Source: Oceanisphaera avium (lineage in GTDB: Bacteria; Pseudomonadota; Gammaproteobacteria; Enterobacterales; Aeromonadaceae). From it: a stretch of 64,000 bases of DNA. Numbering within the stretch: position 1 is the first letter of the stretch; every line of letters starts with the position of its first letter. Positions 56,400-64,000 of this stretch are shown one piece after another. The stretch covers positions 1,594,501 to 1,658,500 of the forward strand of contig NZ_CP021376.1 of assembly GCF_002157875.1 (NCBI RefSeq), in the 5' to 3' direction. The position numbers and the translations under genes are program-made. The notes under the pieces are model-generated. The model was not told where the DNA came from, did no database searches, and saw nothing but the letters and a program-made list of their open reading frames with translations.

Positions 56400-59300
56400 A
56401 TGACTTACCAAAACCCCTCTGCTTTATCTCGCCTAGCTTGGTTAATGCTGCTGATTGGCTTGTTATTAACAGGTCTTAGCGCCTGGCAAGTAAAAACAAC
56501 CTCCGATAATCACGCCATTAAAGAATTTGCCTTCGTTGCCCAAAAAATCACCACCACCATTACCGAGCGCTTAAACGCCTACGCCTTAGTATTACGCGGC
56601 GCGGCCGGCTTATTAAATGCCGCCGATACGGTGACTCGTCAAGAGTGGGAAACTTACGTTAGTCAATTACAGCTAATGAAAAACAAGGCAGGTATCTCTG
56701 GTATTAACTTTGCCGAATATGTGCCAGCTAACCAATTGGCCAGTCATACGGCGCGTATTCAAAGTGAAGGTTTTCCTCATTATCATATTTGGCCAAGTTA
56801 TCCGCGTGCCGCTTATAGCTCACTGATTTATTTAAGCCCCTTCGATGCTCGCAACCAAAAAGCGTTAGGTTATGACATGTTTAGCGAGCCGACCCGCCGC
56901 CAAGCCATGAGCCAAGCGCGAGACTCAGGCGAGGTTAGCTTAAGCGCTAAAATAGCATTGATTATTGAAGATACCGAAAGCCCGCAAGCGGGCACTGTCA
57001 TGTATGCGCCTGTGTATCGCCCAAATAGCGACTTAACTACCCTCGCACTACGCCGTGCTGCACTACTAGGCTGGGCGGTGGGCGGCTATCGTATGGATGA
57101 TTTAATGGAAAGCTTATTAAGCCAGTGGCAAGCGCCGCAAGAAAAAGCCATAACCATGGAAGTCTTTGATGGCCAAGCGAGCCCTGAGCATCTGTTATAT
57201 CAAAGTCACCCCTTAGCCAAGCCCCACACCTCCAGCATGTTCTCTCAACAACAGACCGTTAATTTTAATGGCCGCATTTGGCTGCTACATTTTGATTATT
57301 TAAACCCTCAGCACGTGGTCAGTTATCAGTATGTTTGGGCCACCCTCCTTGGTGGCTCAATACTGAGTATATTATTGTTTTTATTGATCCAATCTTTTGC
57401 TAGAACCCGCGCTAGTGCTCGGGCACTCGCTCAGGCGCTGACTGAACAAGTTTATCAGCGTGAACAACAACTAAAAGTAGCGCTACATCGCTTAAAGACT
57501 ATCGCCAGTCGTATTCCGGGTATGGTGTTTGAATATAATTACTCGGGTGAGGGCCAAGGGCACTTTCCTTTTACCAGTGAAGGTATTCAACGCATCTATG
57601 GCATTAGCCCTCAACAAGTTCAAGAAGACGCTAATCAGCTCTTTGCCATGGTGCACCCTGAAGATATCGCCGCGGTGATCAATAGCATTAAAGAGTCCGC
57701 TATTTATCTCACACCATGGCGCCATGAATATCGTATTTATCATCCAGATGGTAAAATTAGCTGGCTTTATGGTGACTCTGAGCCCCATAAAGAAGCCAAT
57801 GGCTCCATCACTTGGTACGGCTTAGTCACTGATATTACCGAGCGCAAAGAAGCCGAATTAGCGCTAAAAGCCGCCAACCAACAAACCTTACTATTTCGCC
57901 AAGCCCTCGATCACGTGCCCTCTTGTATCTTTATGAAAGATATTAATATGCGCTATACCTACGCCAATAGAGCAACGTTAGAGTTACTTGGTTGTAATAG
58001 CGCCATGTTACTTGGAAGCACAGGAGAAGAGTTTTTAGGCCCGGAGACAACGGCGCAATTAAACTTAATAGATAAAAAGACGCTGCAAGGGGAGCCTCAC
58101 CAACTGGAGTTTTCATTAACGGGGCCCAATGGCCATGTTACGCATTTCTTAGATGTTAAAACGCCTATCTTTGATGAGGCTGATCATTCGCAAGTCATCG
58201 GTATGCTCGGTATTGCCACCGACATCACCTTGCTTAAGGCAAATGAACAAAAGTTAGAATATCAGGCGCACTACGACACCCTCACTAAATTACCCAATCG
58301 GTTAATGCTTGCCGATCGCCTGCACCAAGCCATGTTGCAAGCCAGTCGTCATCAACAATCTATTGCCATTATTTATTTAGATTTAGATGGCTTTAAATAT
58401 ATTAATGATAATTATGGCCACGACGCCGGAGATGAGCTATTGAGGGCAGTAGCGGCGCGCATGAAAAATGCGATTCGCGACGGTGATACGTTGGCCAGAT
58501 TAGGCGGCGATGAGTTTGTGGTTATTTTGCTTGATATTGAACAGCTCAGTGACAGTTTTCCGCTGTTAAAGCGTTTACTTGATGCAGCCTCACGCCCAGT
58601 ATTATTAAATCATCATCGCTTACAAGTAACGGCCAGTTTAGGAGTGACTTTTTATCCTCAACCCGAGGTACTCGAACCTGAACAATTAATCCGTCAAGCG
58701 GATCAAGCTATGTATCAAGCCAAGCTAGCTGGTAAAAATCGCTATTATTTATTTGATAGTGAACAAGCACGCAATATGCGCGAGCACCATCAAAGTGTGG
58801 AGCATATTAATCGCGCCTTACTCGCCAAAGAATTTACTTTATATTATCAGCCGAAAGTAAATATGCGCACCGGCGCTATTATCGGCGTAGAAGCGCTTAT
58901 TCGCTGGCAACACCCAGAGCAAGGCTTACTTAGCCCTAATCGTTTTTTACCTTTTATTGAAGAGCACCGACTTGCAGTGGAAGTCGGCGATTGGGTTATC
59001 GATAGCGCGCTTCAGCAAATTTTAAATTGGCAACAACAAAACATTGCCTTAGGTATCAGCATTAACATTGCCGCACGCCATCTGCGCCAAGTGGACTTTG
59101 CGGCTAAATTAGCCGCTCATTTAGCTAACTACCCCAGTATTGCTCCTAATATGCTTGAGCTGGAAGTATTAGAAACCAGTGCCTTAGGAGATTTAGCCTT
59201 AGTGTCTAAAACACTAGAAACGTGTCGTGATCTTGGGGTGGGTATCTCATTGGATGACTTTGGTACCGGCTATTCTTCGCTTACTTATCTGAAGCGCTTA

Positions 59301-59936
59301 CCCACTCACACCATTAAAGTGGATCAGAGCTTTATTCGCGATATTTTAGAAGACCCAGAAGACTTAGCGATTCTTGATGGCGTACTCAGTCTAGCTAAAG
59401 CCTTTGGCAGGCAAGTGATCGCCGAGGGGGTAGAAACCTTAGCTCACGGTGATACTTTATTGCGCATGGGCTGCCACTTAGCTCAAGGCTATGGCATCGC
59501 CCGCCCTATGCCAGCGACAGAGGTACCTACTTGGCTGGCTAACTGGCAGCCGCCTGCTCGCTGGCTTGAAACTCGCCAACTTCATCGCGATGAGTTTTCT
59601 TTGTTATATGCAGGATTACAGCACAAGGCATGGATTGATGACTTAGTATTAGCCGTGCAACATAATAGTGAGACTTGGCCCCTGTTTGATAGTAATCAAA
59701 GTCACCTTAGCCAGTGGTTAAACAGTCAACCTAACATCTCCGCCACGCGATTAAATTACCAAACCGCGCTGAGTCAAAAAATTAAACAATGTGTAGCAGA
59801 GCTTGCGAAATATTATGCCAATCACGGTGCTAAAGACGCGAATAGCCAACTAATTTCTCAACTAGATGCGCTATGTGAATTAAAAGCTCAATTAATAAAA
59901 GAATTAGAAGAGTGCATGAATGACTCAAAAAGGTAA
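56400..59936 (+). CDS. CHASE-PAS-PAS-GGDEF-EAL cyclic di-GMP enzyme
   Basis: A 1178-residue inner-membrane protein. A membrane segment (residues 12-28) is followed by a periplasmic CHASE-type sensor (about 40-290: ERLNAYALVLRGAAGLLNA, GINFAEYVP) and a second segment (about 315-330). Then come PAS 1 (about 370-480), PAS 2 (about 495-610), a GGDEF domain with intact ARLGGDEFVV (about 700), and an EAL domain with VEALIRWQHPEQG (about 835) and LDDFGTGYSSLTYLKRLP (about 955). Both catalytic motifs are intact, so it may make and break c-di-GMP. The last 115 residues look helical, with HKAWIDDLV recalling a CZB zinc-binding start. Confidence 0.92.
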   Translation: MTYQNPSALSRLAWLMLLIGLLLTGLSAWQVKTTSDNHAIKEFAFVAQKITTTITERLNAYALVLRGAAGLLNAADTVTRQEWETYVSQLQLMKNKAGISGINFAEYVPANQLASHTARIQSEGFPHYHIWPSYPRAAYSSLIYLSPFDARNQKALGYDMFSEPTRRQAMSQARDSGEVSLSAKIALIIEDTESPQAGTVMYAPVYRPNSDLTTLALRRAALLGWAVGGYRMDDLMESLLSQWQAPQEKAITMEVFDGQASPEHLLYQSHPLAKPHTSSMFSQQQTVNFNGRIWLLHFDYLNPQHVVSYQYVWATLLGGSILSILLFLLIQSFARTRASARALAQALTEQVYQREQQLKVALHRLKTIASRIPGMVFEYNYSGEGQGHFPFTSEGIQRIYGISPQQVQEDANQLFAMVHPEDIAAVINSIKESAIYLTPWRHEYRIYHPDGKISWLYGDSEPHKEANGSITWYGLVTDITERKEAELALKAANQQTLLFRQALDHVPSCIFMKDINMRYTYANRATLELLGCNSAMLLGSTGEEFLGPETTAQLNLIDKKTLQGEPHQLEFSLTGPNGHVTHFLDVKTPIFDEADHSQVIGMLGIATDITLLKANEQKLEYQAHYDTLTKLPNRLMLADRLHQAMLQASRHQQSIAIIYLDLDGFKYINDNYGHDAGDELLRAVAARMKNAIRDGDTLARLGGDEFVVILLDIEQLSDSFPLLKRLLDAASRPVLLNHHRLQVTASLGVTFYPQPEVLEPEQLIRQADQAMYQAKLAGKNRYYLFDSEQARNMREHHQSVEHINRALLAKEFTLYYQPKVNMRTGAIIGVEALIRWQHPEQGLLSPNRFLPFIEEHRLAVEVGDWVIDSALQQILNWQQQNIALGISINIAARHLRQVDFAAKLAAHLANYPSIAPNMLELEVLETSALGDLALVSKTLETCRDLGVGISLDDFGTGYSSLTYLKRLPTHTIKVDQSFIRDILEDPEDLAILDGVLSLAKAFGRQVIAEGVETLAHGDTLLRMGCHLAQGYGIARPMPATEVPTWLANWQPPARWLETRQLHRDEFSLLYAGLQHKAWIDDLVLAVQHNSETWPLFDSNQSHLSQWLNSQPNISATRLNYQTALSQKIKQCVAELAKYYANHGAKDANSQLISQLDALCELKAQLIKELEECMNDSKR

Positions 59937-60134
59937 TAATTTTTAATTTAAGTAAACATTAACTTTTAATTAATTAAAAATAACTAATATAAAAACTCAC
60001 ATTTCGTTTAATAATTAAGCTAATAATTTACCTAATTTAAAAAAACAGACTAAATCACGCTTAGAGTTTGAAAAAACTGCATATTGCTTCTACGGTAATT
60101 TAATCAAGTTCGCACACTTAAACAGGACGATATC

Positions 60135-61646
60135 ATGCATCATCCCGTATTTTTGGCGGCAGGGTTAGCACTTACCTGGGGGCTAAGCGCTCCGTTATTT
60201 GCCGCAGAACAGCTGGACTCCTCGCAGTCAGCTTCATTAGTTGAACAAGGTCAATATATCGCTAAAGCCGCTGACTGCTTAGCCTGTCATGTAGGACCCG
60301 ATGGCACTCCTTATGCTGGCGGCAAGCCAACTGCTACCCCAATGGGCGATATCATAGCCCCTAATATTTCATCTTCTAAAAAATACGGTATTGGCGATTA
60401 TTCAGTTAAAGATCTCACACGGGTATTACGAGATGGCAAGACTCCGTCTGGCCGACATCTGTATCCGGCCATGCCCTACCCCGCTTACCGAGGCATGACA
60501 GATGAAGATATTAAATCACTGCATGCTTATTTAAAAACCACCGCCGCTGTTGAGCAAAAACCTAGCGCTAAAACTGATCTTAAGTTTCCTTTTAGCATGC
60601 GTTGGCTAATGATTGGCTGGAATGCTAAGAATTTAGATAATTACCAAGCTCCCCAAGGCTTAGATGACCAAGCGGCGCGCGGCCAGTATCTGGTGGATCA
60701 CTTAGGTCACTGTGGCACCTGCCATACACCGCGCAATAGCATGATGGGCAGTGATTACGATCAATACTTAGGCGGTGCACAACTTGGCAACTGGTTTGCT
60801 CCTAATATCACCAGTGATCAAAAATCCGGTATAGGGGCATGGAGTGAGCAACAATTAGCAGATTACTTTAAAACCGGTCAAATGGGTTATGCCGCTCAAG
60901 CCGCCGGCCCTATGGCTGAGGCCGTGCATTACAGCTTGCAGTATTTAAATGAAGAGGACCGCTTGGCCATCGCCGCTTATTTGAAGTCTGTTCCCGCTAT
61001 TGCTGATGACGCACAACAACAACCTGTGCTCGATACTCGTATCAACGAGACCTTACTTCATCGCGAACCGAAAGTAACACAGGTTACCCGTTATGAAGAA
61101 AGAGAGCTCGCTCAACAAGGTCTTAAGCAAGAAGATATCAGTGATCCCGACTCTGCTAACGGCTTATATGCTCAGTACTGCGCATCTTGTCATGGCGATG
61201 AGGGTTACGGGCAAACGACCTCTTTTTATGCCAGTTTGGTGGGCAATACCACGGTGCGCAGTGCCAACCCTAGAAACTTAGTAGCCGTTATTCTTAAAGG
61301 CGTCGAATTTAGAGGCGCGACCCCTAAGCCCCTGATGCCAGGCTTTGAAGACAAACTCAACCATCAACAAATTGCGACGCTAGCCAATTATGTACGCACT
61401 GAATTTGGCGCGTATTCAAACAGTGAAATAAGCACAGATGATGTGGCGTATATCGCCTCAGGCAAACAGAAAGTGTCGGCTCTTATTCGCTACGCCCCAT
61501 TACTAGCTTGGCTTGGCATTATCCTAGTGGCCGTTATTATCATCGCCGGTGTGTGGTACTGGCGCCGGCGTCGTCCAGTGCGCGTTAATCCAACCGTCTC
61601 TCAGACCAACCTCGATCAACCCCCTCACAATAGGAGCGACCTATGA
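60135..61646 (+). CDS. Triheme membrane-anchored cytochrome c
   Basis: A 503-residue exported cytochrome. A signal peptide (LTWGLSAPLFAAE) is followed by three heme motifs CLACH (about 49), CGTCH (about 193) and CASCH (about 352). A C-terminal helix (LLAWLGIILVAVIIIAGVWYW, about 455-476) and an Arg-rich tail anchor it in the membrane with the hemes outside. The order resembles the cytochrome subunit of membrane alcohol or gluconate dehydrogenases. Its stop overlaps the flavoprotein start by four bases, so it is probably the electron acceptor of that enzyme, passing electrons to the quinone pool or oxidases. Confidence 0.9.
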   Translation: MHHPVFLAAGLALTWGLSAPLFAAEQLDSSQSASLVEQGQYIAKAADCLACHVGPDGTPYAGGKPTATPMGDIIAPNISSSKKYGIGDYSVKDLTRVLRDGKTPSGRHLYPAMPYPAYRGMTDEDIKSLHAYLKTTAAVEQKPSAKTDLKFPFSMRWLMIGWNAKNLDNYQAPQGLDDQAARGQYLVDHLGHCGTCHTPRNSMMGSDYDQYLGGAQLGNWFAPNITSDQKSGIGAWSEQQLADYFKTGQMGYAAQAAGPMAEAVHYSLQYLNEEDRLAIAAYLKSVPAIADDAQQQPVLDTRINETLLHREPKVTQVTRYEERELAQQGLKQEDISDPDSANGLYAQYCASCHGDEGYGQTTSFYASLVGNTTVRSANPRNLVAVILKGVEFRGATPKPLMPGFEDKLNHQQIATLANYVRTEFGAYSNSEISTDDVAYIASGKQKVSALIRYAPLLAWLGIILVAVIIIAGVWYWRRRRPVRVNPTVSQTNLDQPPHNRSDL

Positions 61647-63256
61647 GCAGTAGCCCCTTAACTCGGCGTGACTTATTAGTAATGCTTGGCCAAGCCGCAG
61701 GTGCTGGCGCCGTTTACTCCGCCATGAGCTCACTGGGCTTGGCTCAGGCCTCTACTTTTACCGATGAACTCGACTTATCCGCCGCGCCCAACGGTAGCAG
61801 TGTCTTAATATTGGGCTCAGGATTGGGCGGCATGACCGCCGCCTACGAATTGCGAAAAGCAGGTTATGACGTCACTATCTTTGAATACACTGAACGCCCC
61901 GGCGGGCGCTGCTTTACCATTCATAGTGGTGATACTGTTACCGATTTATCCGGCGAAACCCAACATTGTAGCTTTGCCCCTGGCAACTATATCAACCCAG
62001 GTCCTTGGCGTATTCCATACCATCATTATGGTGTGCTGCATTATTGTAAGAAATTTGGCGTTAAGCTCGAGCCCTTTATTCAACTTAACTACAATGCCTA
62101 CGTCCATGCACAAAATGCTTTTGGTGGTAAGCCAAAACGCGTGCGCGAAGTGCTAACCGATGTACATGGCTACACTTCTGAATTACTGGCTAAAGCAACC
62201 GACCAAAACGCACTCGATGAATACCTCACTGCAGAAGACTGTTCAGCACTCATCGCCCAGTTAGGTGAGTGGGGTCGACTAAGTGAAGGGAATAAATATC
62301 AAAAAAGCCTTAAAGCCAGTGAGTTTCGCGGTTACGAGCACTGGCCGGCAGGCGGCTTAATGGCAAAACCCTCTCCCAGTGAGCCTCTTGAATTTAAAGA
62401 GCTATTACACTCTGGTTTATGGGGCATGTTGCTCGATTACTTTAATACTGAATACCAGCACACCATGTTTGAGCCGGTAGGAGGTATGGAGCAAATAGCT
62501 AAAGGTTTCGCTAAAGAAGTAGGCGATTTAATTGAGTATCGCCGCCAAGTCGTGCGCATTGAGCAATCAGATAGCAAAGTCACTGTTCACTATATAGACC
62601 CTGATAAACCTGATGAGGTGATGACTCGCAGCGCCGATTGGTGTGTCTGTAACATTCCGTTATCGGTATTGAGCCAAATTCCGGTACAAGCCTCGCCGGC
62701 ATTATTACAGGCAATTGCCGCTGTACCCTATGGTAGCTCGACTAAAACGGGACTTGAATTTAAGCGTCGTTTCTGGGAGCAAGATGAGAATATTTTTGGT
62801 GGCGTAAGTTATACCGACTTGCCCATTACCACTATCTCTTATCCCGCCTATGATTATTTCAGTGATGGTCCGGGCGTATTACTGGGTGCCTATACTTTTG
62901 ATGATGTAACCAGTTATACCATGTCGGCCATGAGTGCTAGAGAGCGCGTAGCCGCAGCGGTGGCCTACGGTAAACAAATCCATCCCCAGTATGAAAAAGA
63001 ATTCCTATCAGGAGTTTCTTGGTCTTGGCACCGTTGCCCTTGGACACTGGGTTGCTACGGCGTATGGACTGATGAGCTCAGAGAAGCTCATTACGATACC
63101 TTGTGTGCCATTGATAATCGCTTAGTACTGGCCGGTGAGCATTGCTCTTATATTCCAGCTTGGATGGAGGGCGCTATTCTTTCTGGTATGGATGCAAGTC
63201 AACGGCTCCATGAAAAAGCCACCGCCAACATGAAAAATGGAGGCGATCATGCATAA
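61643..63256 (+). CDS. Tat-exported flavin amine oxidase-like enzyme
   Basis: A 537-residue FAD protein. The twin-arginine leader LTRRDLLVMLGQAAGAG (residues 6-22) sends it folded to the periplasm. The FAD Rossmann motif LGSGLGGMTAAYELRKAG and the second motif YTERPGGRCF identify the monoamine oxidase/L-amino acid oxidase group. The C-terminal FAD motif AGEHCSYIPAWMEGAILSG is present. The substrate is unknown; an amine or amino acid is expected. The linked triheme cytochrome suggests a dehydrogenase rather than an H2O2-making oxidase. GAGCGACCT precedes the ATG, and the next gene begins inside its last codons. Confidence 0.9.
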   Translation: MSSSPLTRRDLLVMLGQAAGAGAVYSAMSSLGLAQASTFTDELDLSAAPNGSSVLILGSGLGGMTAAYELRKAGYDVTIFEYTERPGGRCFTIHSGDTVTDLSGETQHCSFAPGNYINPGPWRIPYHHYGVLHYCKKFGVKLEPFIQLNYNAYVHAQNAFGGKPKRVREVLTDVHGYTSELLAKATDQNALDEYLTAEDCSALIAQLGEWGRLSEGNKYQKSLKASEFRGYEHWPAGGLMAKPSPSEPLEFKELLHSGLWGMLLDYFNTEYQHTMFEPVGGMEQIAKGFAKEVGDLIEYRRQVVRIEQSDSKVTVHYIDPDKPDEVMTRSADWCVCNIPLSVLSQIPVQASPALLQAIAAVPYGSSTKTGLEFKRRFWEQDENIFGGVSYTDLPITTISYPAYDYFSDGPGVLLGAYTFDDVTSYTMSAMSARERVAAAVAYGKQIHPQYEKEFLSGVSWSWHRCPWTLGCYGVWTDELREAHYDTLCAIDNRLVLAGEHCSYIPAWMEGAILSGMDASQRLHEKATANMKNGGDHA

Positions 63257-64000
63257 AACGACTCTCGCACTATTATTGCTGACTAGTATGACGGGTGCGC
63301 ACGCTCAGCTTAGAGTTGATGACAACTCAACGACTGAAGATACCCGTGCGCAAGCTAGCGCTTTATCTGCTACGACAGAAGAGCCAGCAACTGAGCAAAA
63401 ATCAGCAGCGAAAAAAGACACCACTAACCAACATGAGTCTTCTGCTAAAGAAAAGGACACGAACAATAACGAGACCACTCGTGAGCAAGCGGCGACTGAC
63501 AATAAAGAAGCCGCTACCACTCAAGAGCGCGATGCGGCTAAGAAGAATGAACAGGCGGCGAAAAAAGAGTCGACGAATAAACACGAGTCTGCGGCTAAAG
63601 AAAAAGACTCAACAAATAACGACAGTCGTAAACCCTCTTCTTCTGACAATGAAAAGCGCTCTACAAACCAAGATGTCAAACAGGATCGAGACTCTTCTAA
63701 CGATAATGAAAAGGCGGCTAAAAAAGACATAACCAATAAACAAGACTCTTCCGCTAAAGAAAAAGACACTACGGGGCAAGAGGCCACTAACACATCTGGC
63801 TCTACTAATAAAGAGGCAGATACAGATCAAACAGCTAAGCAGTCGTTAGACGAGCAGGAACCATCACAGAAAGATAAAGGTAAAAATAAAGATAAAAAAA
63901 ACGCTGACAGCAAGACCTCTCAGCAAACAGATAAACGAGATCTCAAAGAAAGCACTGCATTAATTAAAAATGCCGCTAAACGCGGTACACCACCTTGGAC
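63249..64000 (+). CDS. Secreted repeat-rich protein, third gene of the cytochrome/flavoprotein operon (partial)
   Basis: The 250 visible codons start at ATG 63249, eight bases inside the flavoprotein gene, and run off the right edge. A signal peptide (MHKTTLALLLLTSMTGAHA) is followed by about 210 residues very rich in Lys, Glu, Asp, Thr, Asn and Ser. Three copies of a 19-residue unit of the form AAKK(D/E)xTNxxxS(S/A)AKEKD lie at residues 53, 103 and 156, spaced 50-53 residues apart. The low-complexity part gives way to STALIKNAAKRGTPPW at the end, perhaps the start of a folded domain. No family is recognised. Confidence 0.7.
   Translation, partial: MHKTTLALLLLTSMTGAHAQLRVDDNSTTEDTRAQASALSATTEEPATEQKSAAKKDTTNQHESSAKEKDTNNNETTREQAATDNKEAATTQERDAAKKNEQAAKKESTNKHESAAKEKDSTNNDSRKPSSSDNEKRSTNQDVKQDRDSSNDNEKAAKKDITNKQDSSAKEKDTTGQEATNTSGSTNKEADTDQTAKQSLDEQEPSQKDKGKNKDKKNADSKTSQQTDKRDLKESTALIKNAAKRGTPPW

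Noticed and set aside
63295..63732. A 145-codon K/R/T-rich plus-strand open frame and several minus-strand frames at the right end
   Set aside because: They are other frames of the repeat-rich gene starting at 63249, which alone has a signal peptide and overlaps the upstream gene in the operon manner.
1..64000. CRISPR arrays, insertion sequences, integrases, prophage genes, rRNA
   Set aside because: No regularly spaced repeats, transposase or integrase motifs, phage structural genes or rRNA segments were seen anywhere in the window.

Overview
This 64 kb window is a chromosomal segment of a gammaproteobacterium. The gene order (yheT-yheU-prkB next to divergent yhfA/crp, hemE next to rsd, radA-serB-ytjB, deoC-deoB-deoD with yjjV and prfC, holD-rimI, pyrBI with an attenuator) is that of the Enterobacterales/Vibrionales/Aeromonadales/Shewanella side of the class. 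The moderate GC content, the 367-residue PurC and the many redox proteins fit a marine or brackish Aeromonadales genus such as Oceanisphaera or Oceanimonas. That genus guess is inference from gene content; no database search was possible.

Layout. 0-3.3 kb: start of an acyltransferase, a broken LysE-type exporter gene, and yheT (frameshifted), yheU and prkB. 3.3-5.7 kb: a diheme cytochrome c peroxidase with a well-placed FNR box, inserted in an otherwise E. coli-like block ending with yhfA and crp. 5.7-11.3 kb: purC and housekeeping or poorly known genes (ydjM-like, yaeQ, marR, yjaG, a hydroxyacid dehydrogenase, a UDG-like protein). 11.5-15.7 kb: the zinc uptake genes znuBC / znuA around a Zur operator, then mepM. 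15.8-23.5 kb: hemE, rsd, two PilZ genes either side of radA, serB, ytjB. 23.7-24.6 kb: an AT-rich gene for a predicted HTH-nuclease, probably acquired. 24.7-33.4 kb: ACT protein, deoD/deoB/deoC, a chemoreceptor gene with an in-frame amber codon, yjjV, prfC and a DTW-domain gene. 33.4-42.6 kb: a structured leader followed by urate hydroxylase puuD, an SDR, the large catalase katE, azlCD, and an HprRS-like two-component system divergent from hiuH. 42.6-50.2 kb: M48 protease, lemA, pntAB, an unusual NRAMP relative and an M23 peptidase. 50.2-56 kb: rimI/holD, tRNA-Trp, pyrL-pyrB-pyrI, a RecQ-type helicase, and an FMN riboswitch before a lumazine synthase. 56.4-59.9 kb: a CHASE-PAS-PAS-GGDEF-EAL protein. 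60.1-64 kb: an operon of a membrane-anchored triheme cytochrome c, a Tat-exported flavin amine oxidase-like enzyme, and a secreted repeat-rich protein cut by the window end.

How they work together. Three themes stand out. The first is oxidative and purine chemistry: puuD makes 5-hydroxyisourate, hiuH hydrolyses it, katE removes peroxide, and the HprRS-like pair probably senses oxidant. The second is RNA-level control: the FMN riboswitch, the pyrL attenuator and a compact two-stem element before puuD that may be a xanthine/urate-type (NMT1) riboswitch. The third is c-type cytochrome electron transfer: the FNR-linked peroxidase, the heme tail of PuuD, and the triheme/flavoprotein operon at the right end.

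Four genes (lysE-type, yheT, the chemoreceptor gene, holD) are interrupted by single-base-type lesions. Three of the lesions are in short G or C runs, so sequencing error has to be excluded before calling them real decay.
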